From the NCBI RefSeq assembly GCF_001590965.1, contig NZ_BCTW01000011.1, positions 85,710 through 149,709 on the forward strand: a stretch of 64,000 nt of DNA, given 5' to 3'. Positions 18,625 to 26,646 of the stretch are shown here, in pieces; positions within the stretch are counted from its first letter, which is position 1, and every line of letters begins with the position of its first letter. Both the position numbers and the translations under genes were made by a program. The DNA is from Novosphingobium lentum NBRC 107847 (lineage in GTDB: Bacteria; Pseudomonadota; Alphaproteobacteria; Sphingomonadales; Sphingomonadaceae). Under the pieces are notes generated by a model. That model saw only the letters and a list, made by a program, of their open reading frames with translations. It had not been told where the DNA came from and made no database searches.

Positions 18625-19989
18625 TCACGACACGCGGTTTTGCGCGCGAAGTGCTGTGCGGCGTGTACGTGTCTCGCGCAGTGTCGCATCGGGCGCCAGA
18701 CCGTCTGCCGGCACCTTGGGTATCGCAACGCGCTGCGACAGGTAGATGCCGTTGTGGCCCGAGCAGAGATAGGCCACGAAACAGGCGACGGCGATCGGCA
18801 CCGCATAGGCGGCGCCGAACAGTTCGATTCCCATGAAGGTGCAGGCGAGCGGGGTATTGGCGGCCCCGGCAAACACCGCGACAAAGCCGATCGCGGCGAA
18901 CAGGCCCGTCGGCACGCCCAAGAAAGGCGCCAGCGCGTTACCGAGCGCTGCGCCGATGAAGAACAACGGCGTGACTTCACCGCCTTTGAAACCCGCGCCG
19001 AGCGTGACGACGGTAAACAGCAGCTTGATCGCCCAACTCCACGGATGCGTGTCCGGTCCGAAGAAGCTGGCGATGGTAAGGCTGTCGGGCCCCGCTGCCA
19101 GGACACCCAGGCCCAGATAGTCGCGCGTGCCGAATAGGAAGACGAGCGCGATAACGACGGCCCCGCCGATCACTGGACGTAGTGGACCATAGGGAACGAT
19201 CCGCTTGAGCCATCCCCCGACCACGTGGTTGGCTTCGGCGAAGGCCAGACCGACCAGTCCGAATATGATCCCCGCAACACCTGCCTTCGTCACGAGCAGC
19301 GCATCGACGGGTATCAACGCACCGATCGGGTAGACACCGTGATGGATACCCCAGGCGAGGCACGTCCAATCGCCGACCAGCGCTGCAACAAGGCAAGGCA
19401 CCAGCGCGGAATATTCAACGCGGCCGATCGCCAGCACTTCGAGCGCGAAGACCGCTCCTGCGATCGGCGTGCCGAAGACCGCGCCGAACCCGGCTGCGAT
19501 CCCCGTCTTCAACAGGATGCGCGTGCCGCCCGCATCGAGGTGGAGCGCGCGGCCGAAACCGCTGGCAAGGCTTCCGCCTAATTGGACGGCGGTGCCTTCA
19601 CGTCCGGCCGAGCCACCGAAAAGATGCGTCACCACTGTGCCGAAGAAGATGAGCGGCGCCATCCGCAGCGGCACACCGCCGCCCGGCTCGTGGATCTGCT
19701 CGACGATCAGGTTGTTGCCGCCCTCCACCGAGCGCCCGGTGAGATGGTAGAGCAATCCGACCACGAACCCGCCCACCGGCAGCAGATAGAGCAGCCAGGG
19801 CGATGCGAACCGCAGTCGCGTAACGGTATCGAGGCTCAACAGGAACGCCGCACATAGCGTCCCGACGAGTGCCGCCATGGGCAGCAGGATCAGCGCCCAG
19901 CGCAGGACAGAGATCGCATGGTCGTGACGATCGCGCACAAATGCCGCAACGTTCAGCGTGTCGACCAGATTGCGAAAGGTAGCGCGCAC
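18625..19989 (-). CDS. CLC-family anion transporter, probable fluoride/proton antiporter
   Basis: This 454-residue CLC membrane protein carries [10 protein letters not shown] at 89-98 where chloride CLCs have GSGIP, and [11 protein letters not shown] with the gating Glu131. The GGNNL variant is, to my knowledge, typical of the fluoride-exporting CLC branch. A fluoride riboswitch directly upstream supports this strongly. It begins with GTG, 4-5 bases after a perfect AAGGAGG. It converges on sorB (9-bp gap), so it is a separate transcription unit. It would expel fluoride from the cytoplasm. Confidence 0.88.
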   Translation of the reverse strand: MRATFRNLVDTLNVAAFVRDRHDHAISVLRWALILLPMAALVGTLCAAFLLSLDTVTRLRFASPWLLYLLPVGGFVVGLLYHLTGRSVEGGNNLIVEQIHEPGGGVPLRMAPLIFFGTVVTHLFGGSAGREGTAVQLGGSLASGFGRALHLDAGGTRILLKTGIAAGFGAVFGTPIAGAVFALEVLAIGRVEYSALVPCLVAALVGDWTCLAWGIHHGVYPIGALIPVDALLVTKAGVAGIIFGLVGLAFAEANHVVGGWLKRIVPYGPLRPVIGGAVVIALVFLFGTRDYLGLGVLAAGPDSLTIASFFGPDTHPWSWAIKLLFTVVTLGAGFKGGEVTPLFFIGAALGNALAPFLGVPTGLFAAIGFVAVFAGAANTPLACTFMGIELFGAAYAVPIAVACFVAYLCSGHNGIYLSQRVAIPKVPADGLAPDATLRETRTRRTALRAQNRVS

Positions 19990-20018
19990 AATTCCTCCTT
20001 GCTGCCTGACGGCGCCAA

Positions 20019-20085
20019 GTAGGAATCATCAGCTCATGTCAGAGCGGTTCGGCCAAATTGCCCGGCAGAAATCCATTGCCGAGGT
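20019..20085 (-). ncRNA. Fluoride riboswitch (crcB motif)
   Basis: Read on the minus strand, this leader has GGCAAUGGAUUUCUGCC (stem GGCA/UGCC around AUGG), then GAACCGCUC, a GCUC/GAGC hairpin, and finally GCUGAUGAUUCCUAC. These elements match in order and spacing the fluoride aptamer as known from Pseudomonas (AUGG loop, AACCGCU, CUGAUGAUGCCUAC). The gene controlled is the CLC transporter, whose AAGGAGG lies about 19 bases downstream. The GC-rich segment between (GGCGCCGTCAGG) may form the expression platform. Confidence 0.85.
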
Positions 20086-20163
20086 CGATGTATGAGACGT
20101 TGGCCCCAACCGTCAATGGGCATGTTGGTCGGGCAAATGCTCGGACCTGTCAGTCGCCAGGGT

Positions 20164-20310
20164 CTATCTGAGCCCGTTATATGGACCGACCCGGGTACGC
20201 TACATGCGGGACCGATCGGTTTCGACCCGCGCGTCGTTTTCGGGCTGCGTCACAAGGGGCGATACCGCACGAAAGCCGCCGATGCGCTGCCGGGTCTGAT
20301 CGGCCCGTAG
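20164..20310 (+). pseudogene. Decayed 3' fragment of a LysR regulator gene
   Basis: The translation LSEPVI, then GTLHAGPIGF, then GLRHKGRYRTKAADALPGLI, matches the C-terminal end of the LysR regulator at 14755 (GTLHDLPLGL, ALRHKERYRTRAADALTDLI). Only the last 45 or so residues are present and no DNA-binding domain precedes them. It is the relic of a second copy, probably left by a duplication or recombination inside the transposon cargo. Confidence 0.65.
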
Positions 20311-20329
20311 CGTGGTTAGCGCTGCTGCG

Positions 20330-20770
20330 CTACGAGCGCGCCGTCCAGATGCCGACGAGCGCGGCCAGCGACACGAGCATAAGAAACCCGTTCATTACCA
20401 GGAGCAACGCCGCTGGCAGGCGCTTGATGTCGGGTCGTGGCGGCGGGGCGCCGGCACCCATCTCGCGCCACACCGCGGCGACAAAGCAAAAGGCGCTGAA
20501 CAGGATCAGCATGGTCCCGGTCGCCGTCGCCAGCCACGGGAACACGACGTCCTTGAGCAGCGCGCGCGCGCCGATCCCGGAAGCGAGCGCCGCCAGTCCG
20601 GTACGCACCCAGGCGGCATAGGTGCGTTCACCGGCGAGGATTGTGCGGTCTGCGGCAAGCTCCGTGCGACGATCAGCGCTGTCCACCTGCTGGACTGCGC
20701 TGTCCTTCAGCGTGCTCGCGCTCTCCGCCAGCTTCGCATGGGCCCGATCGGCGTCGTGCGGCGCGTCCAT
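20330..20770 (-). CDS. DUF202 (YidH-like) membrane protein
   Basis: This 146-residue protein has a soluble Ala/Asp-rich N-terminal part and three hydrophobic helices. The block LAGERTYAAWVRTGLAALASGIG is the DUF202 signature (ERTxLAWxRT). The role of the family is unknown. The ATG overlaps the stop of the upstream molybdoenzyme gene (ATGA), so the two are translated together. A longer open frame upstream is a shadow of that gene. Confidence 0.82.
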   Translation of the reverse strand: MDAPHDADRAHAKLAESASTLKDSAVQQVDSADRRTELAADRTILAGERTYAAWVRTGLAALASGIGARALLKDVVFPWLATATGTMLILFSAFCFVAAVWREMGAGAPPPRPDIKRLPAALLLVMNGFLMLVSLAALVGIWTARS

Positions 20771-21855
20771 CAGCCGGCGGTGACGGTGATGCGATGCCAA
20801 GCCGTCGAGAGATAGCCGGCGAAGTTCCAGATCGCTTCGGGCCGTTCGGGCTGCATCTGCCCGGCACCGTCGACGGCGCGCACGACCAGGACGTGGAGCC
20901 CGGGCGAGAGATCGACCGTGACGTGCCACTGCGTCCAGCTCCAGGGTGAATCCGGTTGGCTGGTCAGTTCCGCCTGCAGCCAGTCGGTGCCGTCATTGAC
21001 GGAGACCTCGACGCGCGAGACCGCTCGGCCGAAGGCGACCGCATAGCCCGCGATTTCGCATGCGCCGGCGCCGATATGCGCGCCGTCCACGGGGGCGCAG
21101 ATCGCAGCGTTGAGCGGCATCTCCTCGATCGTCAGGCCCCGGTCCCAATCCGCGTCCTCCTTCGCTACCGACGCCGGAAAGAGCTTGTAGTCCTTGGCCT
21201 GGATCGGCGCATCGGACGGGCGATCGCGCACCTCGATGCGCGTCAGCCACTTGGCGCTACGAACGCCCGCATAGCCCGGCACGACGAGCCGCAGCGGTGC
21301 GCCATGTTCGGGGGCCAGCACCTCGCCGTTCATGCCCCAGGCGATGAGCACGTCCGGCTCTAGCGCCTTGGCGATCGAGATCGAGGCACCGAACGGCGCC
21401 GTCTCACCATCGACATCCACGTCGTCGGCCCCCGTAGTGCCGACGAACGACGCGCCATCTTGGATGCCGGCCGCGGCGAGTACGTCGCACAGTGCGACGC
21501 CGGTCCAAGCCGCATTGCCGATCGCGCCCACGTCCCAGGGATCGCCCGAAGTCTTTTCCACGTCTTGAAGATGTGCCCGACGATTGCCGGCGCACTGCAT
21601 GGTCGCGGTCACTGTCCGGGTCGCAAATGCCGTTTGAAGTTCGGCGACCGTGTAGGAGCGCGGGCGGTCGACCAAGCCGTCCAGCGCTATACGATGATCG
21701 TCGGCCAGCTCCGGCGTAGGTCCGTGACTGCGGATGTAGAAATTCGCCTGCGGCGTCAGGAAGGACGTGATCAGTTTATCCGGAGGCGTTTCCGCATTGA
21801 GCGGCTCCGGACAGCGGAGGATTAGATTCTGTTCGGCGCGATCGGATGCGGTCAT
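20770..21855 (-). CDS. Sulfite-oxidase-fold molybdopterin protein, cytoplasmic type
   Basis: This 361-residue protein has the two-domain sulfite oxidase architecture. The cofactor-binding domain has the Mo-ligating C88 in TATMQCAGNRR, GMNGEVLAPEHGAPLRLVVPGY follows, and the C-terminal dimer domain has RVEVSVNDGTDWLQAEL. It has no signal peptide, unlike the SorA-type gene in the same element, so it probably works in the cytoplasm, as plant-type enzymes do in peroxisomes. It heads a two-gene leftward unit with the DUF202 gene. Sulfite is the likely substrate; other oxidations are possible. Confidence 0.83.
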   Translation of the reverse strand: MTASDRAEQNLILRCPEPLNAETPPDKLITSFLTPQANFYIRSHGPTPELADDHRIALDGLVDRPRSYTVAELQTAFATRTVTATMQCAGNRRAHLQDVEKTSGDPWDVGAIGNAAWTGVALCDVLAAAGIQDGASFVGTTGADDVDVDGETAPFGASISIAKALEPDVLIAWGMNGEVLAPEHGAPLRLVVPGYAGVRSAKWLTRIEVRDRPSDAPIQAKDYKLFPASVAKEDADWDRGLTIEEMPLNAAICAPVDGAHIGAGACEIAGYAVAFGRAVSRVEVSVNDGTDWLQAELTSQPDSPWSWTQWHVTVDLSPGLHVLVVRAVDGAGQMQPERPEAIWNFAGYLSTAWHRITVTAG

Positions 21856-22156
21856 GCAAGCGGCCTACCATGATGAAATCAATAGCGAAATTGATCGTTT
21901 GGCTGGACGATGTCACCCAGACTCTTTCGATAGCCTATCCCTTTCTAGACGGGGGGAGCGATCGCCATGCCGTCGCGCAAGAGGCGCCGAGTGCAAGACA
22001 GCCTTTCCCGTAGATCGACTCAATGTGGCTGAGCTTGCTACGACGGCTTTGTCCCAAAAGTCGTCGCTAGGCACCAGGGATGACGGAAAACCCTATCGCC
22101 ATCGCAGATGCGCGACAAACGGGTGTTTCCCGACACCCGGAGCGGGGCTGTCGGCG
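21856..22156. other. Non-coding end of the transposon cargo
   Basis: This 301-bp stretch lies between the leftward molybdoenzyme gene and the right inverted repeat. No convincing gene, RNA or strong hairpin is seen. It should contain the promoter for the molybdoenzyme/DUF202 unit. Confidence 0.5.
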
Positions 22157-22194
22157 CTTAGCGTATATTTGGGTCTGTTCTATGTACCGACCCC
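22157..22194 (-). repeat. Right terminal inverted repeat of Tn3-family element (38 bp)
   Basis: This is the inverse of the left end, reading CTTAGCGTATATTTGGG inward-to-outward and ending in CCGACCCC at 22194. It differs from the left copy at two bases. No transposase lies near this end, consistent with a one-sided tnpA layout. Confidence 0.9.
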
Positions 22195-22246
22195 ATGGTC
22201 GTGCGTAAAGGCATCAATGTCGCGGGTCGTCGTCAATATCTGAGCC

Positions 22247-22522
22247 TTATTTGGCGTAGCGGCGTATGACCGCGATCAATTCTTCTGCGCCGGCAGAGCG
22301 ATCCTCGGGAGAGAGGTCAGGGTCCGCTACATGAGCTCGGACATGCTCTTCAATAATCTCGTCCATGAGACCGTTCATGGCGCCCCGTGTCGCTGCGACG
22401 AGATGCAGCGTCGTCGAGCAATCCGTGCCTGCCGCCAGCGCTTTCTCGATCGCTTTGACCTGGCCTGCGATCCGGCGGACCCGCTTCAGAAGTTCGTCAT
22501 TGCTAGTTACCAGATGTCCCAT
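22247..22522 (-). CDS. CsoR/RcnR-family metal-sensing repressor, DmeR/RcnR-like
   Basis: This 91-residue all-helical DUF156 repressor has the family core RRIAGQVKAIEKAL. The metal-ligand positions are H3, C35, H60 and H64, exactly the set of the Ni/Co sensor RcnR and its relative DmeR. Copper CsoR has Cys-His-Cys and formaldehyde FrmR lacks the last His. Binding of Ni or Co would release DNA. The expected efflux gene (DmeF or RcnA) is not seen on either side, and the transposon border lies 53 bp downstream, so a partner gene may have been lost there. Confidence 0.88.
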   Translation of the reverse strand: MGHLVTSNDELLKRVRRIAGQVKAIEKALAAGTDCSTTLHLVAATRGAMNGLMDEIIEEHVRAHVADPDLSPEDRSAGAEELIAVIRRYAK

Positions 22523-22542
22523 AGGATACCTACCTACCCTAT
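22521..22542. promoter_or_regulatory. Candidate operator for the CsoR/RcnR-like repressor
   Basis: ATAGG at 22521-22525 and its inverse CCTAT at 22538-22542 flank CTACCTACC; on the minus strand this reads as a G-rich run (GGGTAGGTAGG) between A/T-rich arms. Such G-tract dyads are typical binding sites of this repressor family. The dyad overlaps the start codon and ribosome site of the repressor gene, which suggests autoregulation. Confidence 0.5.
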
Positions 22543-22882
22543 CTATACCACGAACAAAAGGATGCTTTAATATCGCTTTGACCGCGGCCTAAGTGTCACT
22601 GCAGCCTCCAATATGCATGGCATCCTGCCAGTGGTGCTGCGGATCGCAGAATGAAAGCGCTACCTCCCACCCGCACCACTGCGTGAACTCGCACATGGCA
22701 ACGGAAACCGATTCCCTGTGATCTGCCGGTCATGCGCATGCTTGAGAATGAGGAGGGACATCGTACCACGGCGACTTCAGCATCGTCGGATGGCGTACAC
22801 CGGAGAGCGGGCACCCACGCTGGGATGCGTGCCCAAACACCACCAGGATTTGTCCAGTAGCGCCCCGCACCAGGGGCCCCTG
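22543..22882. other. Gap with no convincing gene
   Basis: Short frames exist on both strands, but none has a credible start, ribosome site and recognisable protein. The left end should hold the repressor's promoter. The region may be debris from a lost metal-efflux gene, but nothing in the sequence proves it. Confidence 0.4.
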
Positions 22883-23281
22883 TCATTCAGGTCGCGCTGT
22901 GACAGGCTCGATGCTGATTGTCGCTATTGCCGATGGATCACTGACTCTCAAAAACGCCGAGAAATATGCCAACCGAAAACGGCGGGTCATGAATTCTCCC
23001 CAAGTCGCTTTCACGGCCGCGATGATGCTCCCGGATCGGTCACGTGCTATTACTTCAAGATGACCGGGCACCGCTCCCGCATAACCATTTGTCCTGCGCA
23101 CGTCTCCGCCAATTAGAATGCCGTCCTTTTTGCGGTGAGCGGTCGCGCGCACGACTACTATATCTGCATTTGATACCAACCGGATGGCGTCATCATGAGC
23201 CGCTGCTGTAACGCACCCTGTAAGAGTCATCGCAAGTATTGAAATCACAAAAAAGTCTCGAATTTCGTACGGCCTGATCAT
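22883..23281 (-). CDS. Small putative lipoprotein
   Basis: This 132-residue protein begins MIRPYEIRDFFVISILAMTL and has a lipobox-like LTGC, so it is probably lipidated and anchored in the envelope. The mature part has an IGGDVRR strand and GHLEVIARDRSG, predicted to be beta-rich. It resembles in layout the lipoprotein at 59018 (VAGNIRS, GHVDIAGFVRG). A TGGAG ribosome site precedes the ATG. The function is unknown. Confidence 0.6.
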   Translation of the reverse strand: MIRPYEIRDFFVISILAMTLTGCVTAAAHDDAIRLVSNADIVVVRATAHRKKDGILIGGDVRRTNGYAGAVPGHLEVIARDRSGSIIAAVKATWGEFMTRRFRLAYFSAFLRVSDPSAIATISIEPVTARPE

Positions 23282-23394
23282 GATTAGAACTCCAATTGGG
23301 AGCAATAGCGCCAGCACTATGGGAAACGACACCGCCTCTTGAAGGTGAGCTTCCAGGCCAAGTGTTGCCACCGATGGACTGGGCAGCGAAGTGC

Positions 23395-24177
23395 TTACGA
23401 GCCTGTCTTTCGCTCTTCGCCGGGGTGGCGCCCCGCCCTTTGCGGGAGCAGCAGGATACACCCGACAATGACAATGGCGAGGACAGCTGACGCGAGCGGA
23501 CGACTGAACGCAAGCCCGCCTTGGTTGAGGGGCTTATCGAGCAAATCACCCACGGTCGCGCCAAGCGGCCGGGTAAGAATGAACGCTGCCCAGAAGAGAA
23601 AAACCCGAGACACGGTTGTCCAATAATTGGCGGCAACGAGCAGCAGCAGCCCGGCGGCAAACACCACCGCCCCACCCTCGTAACCGAGCCCGGCGTCAGC
23701 GATCCAGTCGCCCAGAGCGGTGCCGAGCGTCTGGGAGAAGGTGATGGTGACCCAGTAGAAAATCTCCGCCTTCGGCGTCCGAACCGTGTCCACCGAGACC
23801 GATCCGAGCGTGAAATGCCAGACCGCGAGCGAGCCCAACACACAGATGAGGAGCAGAGTCGCACCACCGGGATAGCCGATGCCCAGAGACCGATCGGCAA
23901 AGTCGGCCATCGTCGTTCCCGCAGTGGTGGAGGTTATGATGGTCGCCCAATAAAGAGCGGGATGGAAACGTGTCGCCTTGATCTGCCACACGACAAAGAC
24001 AACCAAAAGCGTCGCGAATATCGCAGTCCCGACCAGATAGCCGAGCTTCATGGTCATGCTCACCGTGTCGCCGCCGGTCTCACCAAGCGTCGTTGCCAAG
24101 ATTTTGATCATCCAGAAAGTCAGTGTGACTTCTGGTACCTTGCTCAAGGCAATTTGCGCGTCGGTTTGGTTCGCCAT
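23395..24177 (-). CDS. COG4705-type multi-spanning membrane protein
   Basis: The protein has about eight hydrophobic helices and two internally similar halves around FWMIKILATTLGETGGD and VTITFSQTLGTALGDWI, the layout of the uncharacterised COG4705 family (KVPEVTLTFWMIK start). The chosen ATG at 24177 has AAGGAG 9 bases upstream; an ATG at 24210 lies 2 bp after the beta-propeller stop and would couple the two genes. The function is unknown. It is the second gene of a unit with a secreted propeller, next to a two-component system. Confidence 0.78.
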   Translation of the reverse strand: MANQTDAQIALSKVPEVTLTFWMIKILATTLGETGGDTVSMTMKLGYLVGTAIFATLLVVFVVWQIKATRFHPALYWATIITSTTAGTTMADFADRSLGIGYPGGATLLLICVLGSLAVWHFTLGSVSVDTVRTPKAEIFYWVTITFSQTLGTALGDWIADAGLGYEGGAVVFAAGLLLLVAANYWTTVSRVFLFWAAFILTRPLGATVGDLLDKPLNQGGLAFSRPLASAVLAIVIVGCILLLPQRAGRHPGEERKTGS

Positions 24178-24212
24178 GCCATGTGGCTCCTTCGTGGCAG
24201 GCTGATCCATGC

Positions 24213-25235
24213 TTACTTAACTGGATCATAGATGAGCGCGCGAACGGTTCCCGGCCGCACATGCGGGCGGCCACCCGGTGTCGCGCTGGGATCGGTCTCG
24301 GCGGCGATAACGAACAGCCGTCCTGTCGCCGGGTCGAGGGTCATCGTCCTGCCGCTCACTGCCGTATGTATCGGCGCGCGCGCAGTATATTCGTCAGCGG
24401 AGGTTTGCTGGTAGATAGTGACCGTCCCATCGCGTCCGTTTGAACTGAACACCCGCATCCGTACGGGATCGAAGGCAACCGCGTCGCTTCCTGCGCCAAT
24501 AGCAAGATCCGCAACGACATGCCCGGTATGCGCATCGACCACCATCATCCGGGCGTTAGCGCACCCCATGAACAGGCGCTGCCCTGCCTTGTCCAGCGCA
24601 AGACCATGCGGGCTCTTGCAATTCGGCGTCGGCCAGCGCGCCGCGATCTTATTGGTGCGCGCATCAATCTCAAGAACGTCGCTGTTGGCTTCGCCCGCCA
24701 CGAAGACGTGACCTTGATCGTCCGCAGCGGCATATTCCATCTTTTCGCCTGCGTTAATCGTCGCAATCGCTTTCTGCTGCACCGGATCGATCACGGTTAC
24801 GGTACCTGGGTCGCCCTCGATCACGAATATATGCCCGGTAGCGGGATCACGGACCATGCCATCGGCATCCGCCCCCGCGGGGATACGGCCAATTACCTTC
24901 AACGTTTTGAGGTTGAACGCGACAGCCTCCCCCTTCTCGCCGTCGTCCGTAAAGCCGAAGCCATCGCGCGCCGATATAGCGGTGCCATGGGTGCCGCCCG
25001 CTATCCCCTCAACCTGTCCGATAACCACTCCTGTCTGCGCATCGAGAACGGTGAGCCAATCGCCGTGCGCCACGTAGACCCGCTTCGTAGGACCATCGAA
25101 CACGGCATAATCCCACCGGTCTGGAGACCCGAGCGCGATGCTGTTCGTCAACGAATAGTCCAAAACCGCATCGGCATGGGCGGCCCCAGCCAGCGCGGTT
25201 GCGGCAAACACGACGGCGATGATCGAAGATTTCAC
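24213..25235 (-). CDS. Secreted YncE-like beta-propeller protein
   Basis: This 340-residue protein has a signal peptide (MKSSIIAVVFAATALAGAAHA) and propeller repeats such as KRVYVAHGDWLTVLDAQTGV and GHIFVIEGDPGTVTVIDP. It is a different branch from the two propellers in the Tn3 element: the repeats are closer to YncE-type proteins and there is no shared C-terminal extension. It is directly followed by the COG4705 membrane protein gene. It is likely periplasmic, with unknown role. Confidence 0.83.
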   Translation of the reverse strand: MKSSIIAVVFAATALAGAAHADAVLDYSLTNSIALGSPDRWDYAVFDGPTKRVYVAHGDWLTVLDAQTGVVIGQVEGIAGGTHGTAISARDGFGFTDDGEKGEAVAFNLKTLKVIGRIPAGADADGMVRDPATGHIFVIEGDPGTVTVIDPVQQKAIATINAGEKMEYAAADDQGHVFVAGEANSDVLEIDARTNKIAARWPTPNCKSPHGLALDKAGQRLFMGCANARMMVVDAHTGHVVADLAIGAGSDAVAFDPVRMRVFSSNGRDGTVTIYQQTSADEYTARAPIHTAVSGRTMTLDPATGRLFVIAAETDPSATPGGRPHVRPGTVRALIYDPVK

Positions 25236-25278
25236 GCAATGGCTCCTTGTACCCTGACAGTCGAATTTACTTGTATGG

Positions 25279-26646
25279 TCACGCGACGGCGGCGAACCGT
25301 AGCCGAACCCGCAACCCGGGTTCGTTGTCCTCGATCATCAGCTCTGCGCCGTGCAACGCGGCGATTGAAGCGACCAACGCCAGTCCCAGGCCCGCGCCAG
25401 GCGTATGCCTGCTTTGGTCGAGGCGATAGAATCGCCGGAGAATCTTGCCACGCTGATCGGCAGGTACGCCCGGCCCATTGTCCGCGACGGTAACAACCGC
25501 ACACGCAGCCTCCTGGTGAAGAGCGATCGTGATATTCGTGCCTTGGGGCGTGTGGACAAGCGCGTTGTCGATCAGGTTGGTGAGCAGCTGGGCAAGCAAT
25601 TCGGCGTCACCGAGGACCGCAACACCCTCATCAATCGAGGCTCGCAACGACTTGCCTGCGTCCTCGGCGACGGGCTGGTACGCTTCAGATATTCGACCCA
25701 ACAATTCGGAAAGATCAATATGAGCAAGGTCGCGTCGCTCACCGCCTTCAATCTGGCCAATTCGAAGCAAGGCCCTGAATATGACATGTATCTCGTCGAT
25801 CTGAGCTAAAGCCCCCGCGATGCCAGCCTCGTAGGCAGCCTCGGAATTATTGCCCTGCATCGCCTCCAGGCGCTGTTGAAGGCGGGTAAGCGGCGTCCGC
25901 AGGTCATGGGCGACATCAGTCGATACCTGCTGAAGCCCTTCCATCAACGCGGCGATCCGGTCCAGCATCGCATTGAGGTTCGTGGACAAGTGATCGAACT
26001 CGGCACTCATGCCGATCGCGGGCAAGCGTTCGGCCATGTCTCCCGACATGATCCGGGCCACCGCGCCGTTAACGCGATCAAGCCGGCGCAGGAACATCAG
26101 CCCGATAAAATAGCCGCCGATCAGCGCCAGGACGGTCAAGGCGATGCTCGATCCGATCGTGAATGCAACAAGGCGCTGCCGAACCCGCTGTACGTCGAAT
26201 GTATCGGTTGCCACCACCAGCAGCGAACCGTCCGACAGCCGCGTCCCTAGGGTCTGGAACGTCTCGGGATCGCCCGACTCACCAGGTTGAGGCTTGTCGT
26301 CCACAAAAGTCACCTGCCCCCAACCCTTCCGGGCGGCCGTCAAAGGCAAATCCCCCGCCAGATGCTTGTTGCCCGCGTCTAGAAGCAGAAAGTGAAACGG
26401 TTGCTCGAAAGCTGATCGCTGGCGACGGCGGATGCTATCGATCACCTCCTGCTTGCCACCATCTGGCCAATCCTCGGTCAGAATGGCTGTTTCAGATCGA
26501 AGCCCAACTGCCGTCGCCTCGGCCGCATAGGCGCGAAGCGAATGTTCGACGATCGTCAGCAAGACGATCGACCCCACAGCGAACAGGCCTGCAATCAGCA
26601 AAGCAAAGCGAAAAGCGGCGCTGTTGAAGGAGCTTGATTTTTTCAT
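25279..26646 (-). CDS. Sensor histidine kinase
   Basis: This 455-residue two-component sensor has a first membrane helix near residues 11-31, a periplasmic domain of about 130 residues, and a second helix before a HAMP region (RIMSGDMAERLPAIG). The phosphorylated His is H247 in DVAHDLRTPLTRL. The N box (NLIDNALVHTP) and G box (VADNGPGVP) complete the ATPase. The start is MKKSSSFN at 26646, overlapping the regulator's stop by 4 bp. It resembles the CusS/PhoQ-like group. The signal is not evident; the nearby efflux operon makes a metal plausible. Confidence 0.92.
   Translation of the reverse strand: MKKSSSFNSAAFRFALLIAGLFAVGSIVLLTIVEHSLRAYAAEATAVGLRSETAILTEDWPDGGKQEVIDSIRRRQRSAFEQPFHFLLLDAGNKHLAGDLPLTAARKGWGQVTFVDDKPQPGESGDPETFQTLGTRLSDGSLLVVATDTFDVQRVRQRLVAFTIGSSIALTVLALIGGYFIGLMFLRRLDRVNGAVARIMSGDMAERLPAIGMSAEFDHLSTNLNAMLDRIAALMEGLQQVSTDVAHDLRTPLTRLQQRLEAMQGNNSEAAYEAGIAGALAQIDEIHVIFRALLRIGQIEGGERRDLAHIDLSELLGRISEAYQPVAEDAGKSLRASIDEGVAVLGDAELLAQLLTNLIDNALVHTPQGTNITIALHQEAACAVVTVADNGPGVPADQRGKILRRFYRLDQSRHTPGAGLGLALVASIAALHGAELMIEDNEPGLRVRLRFAAVA

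Larger units (their letters stand above)
6103..22194. mobile_element. 16.1-kb Tn3-family transposon with sulfite/fluoride cargo
   Basis: The element is defined by two 38-bp terminal inverted repeats starting GGGGTCGG and ending ACGCTAAG. They are 36/38 identical and enclose tnpA, tnpR, a res-like site and a dozen cargo genes. tnpA runs toward the left repeat and its stop codon lies inside that repeat, as is usual for the family. The cargo covers sulfite oxidation, a TDT exporter, riboswitch-controlled fluoride export, beta-propellers and a malate dehydrogenase. The 5 bases outside the ends (AACCT left, ATGGT right) do not match, so a clean single insertion is not supported. Confidence 0.85.

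Noticed and set aside
23395..23461. Extended start of the 22883 lipoprotein gene at 23461
   Set aside because: The upstream part is out of character (Arg/Pro-rich, overlapping the COG4705-type gene), while ATG 23281 begins a normal lipoprotein signal with a ribosome site.
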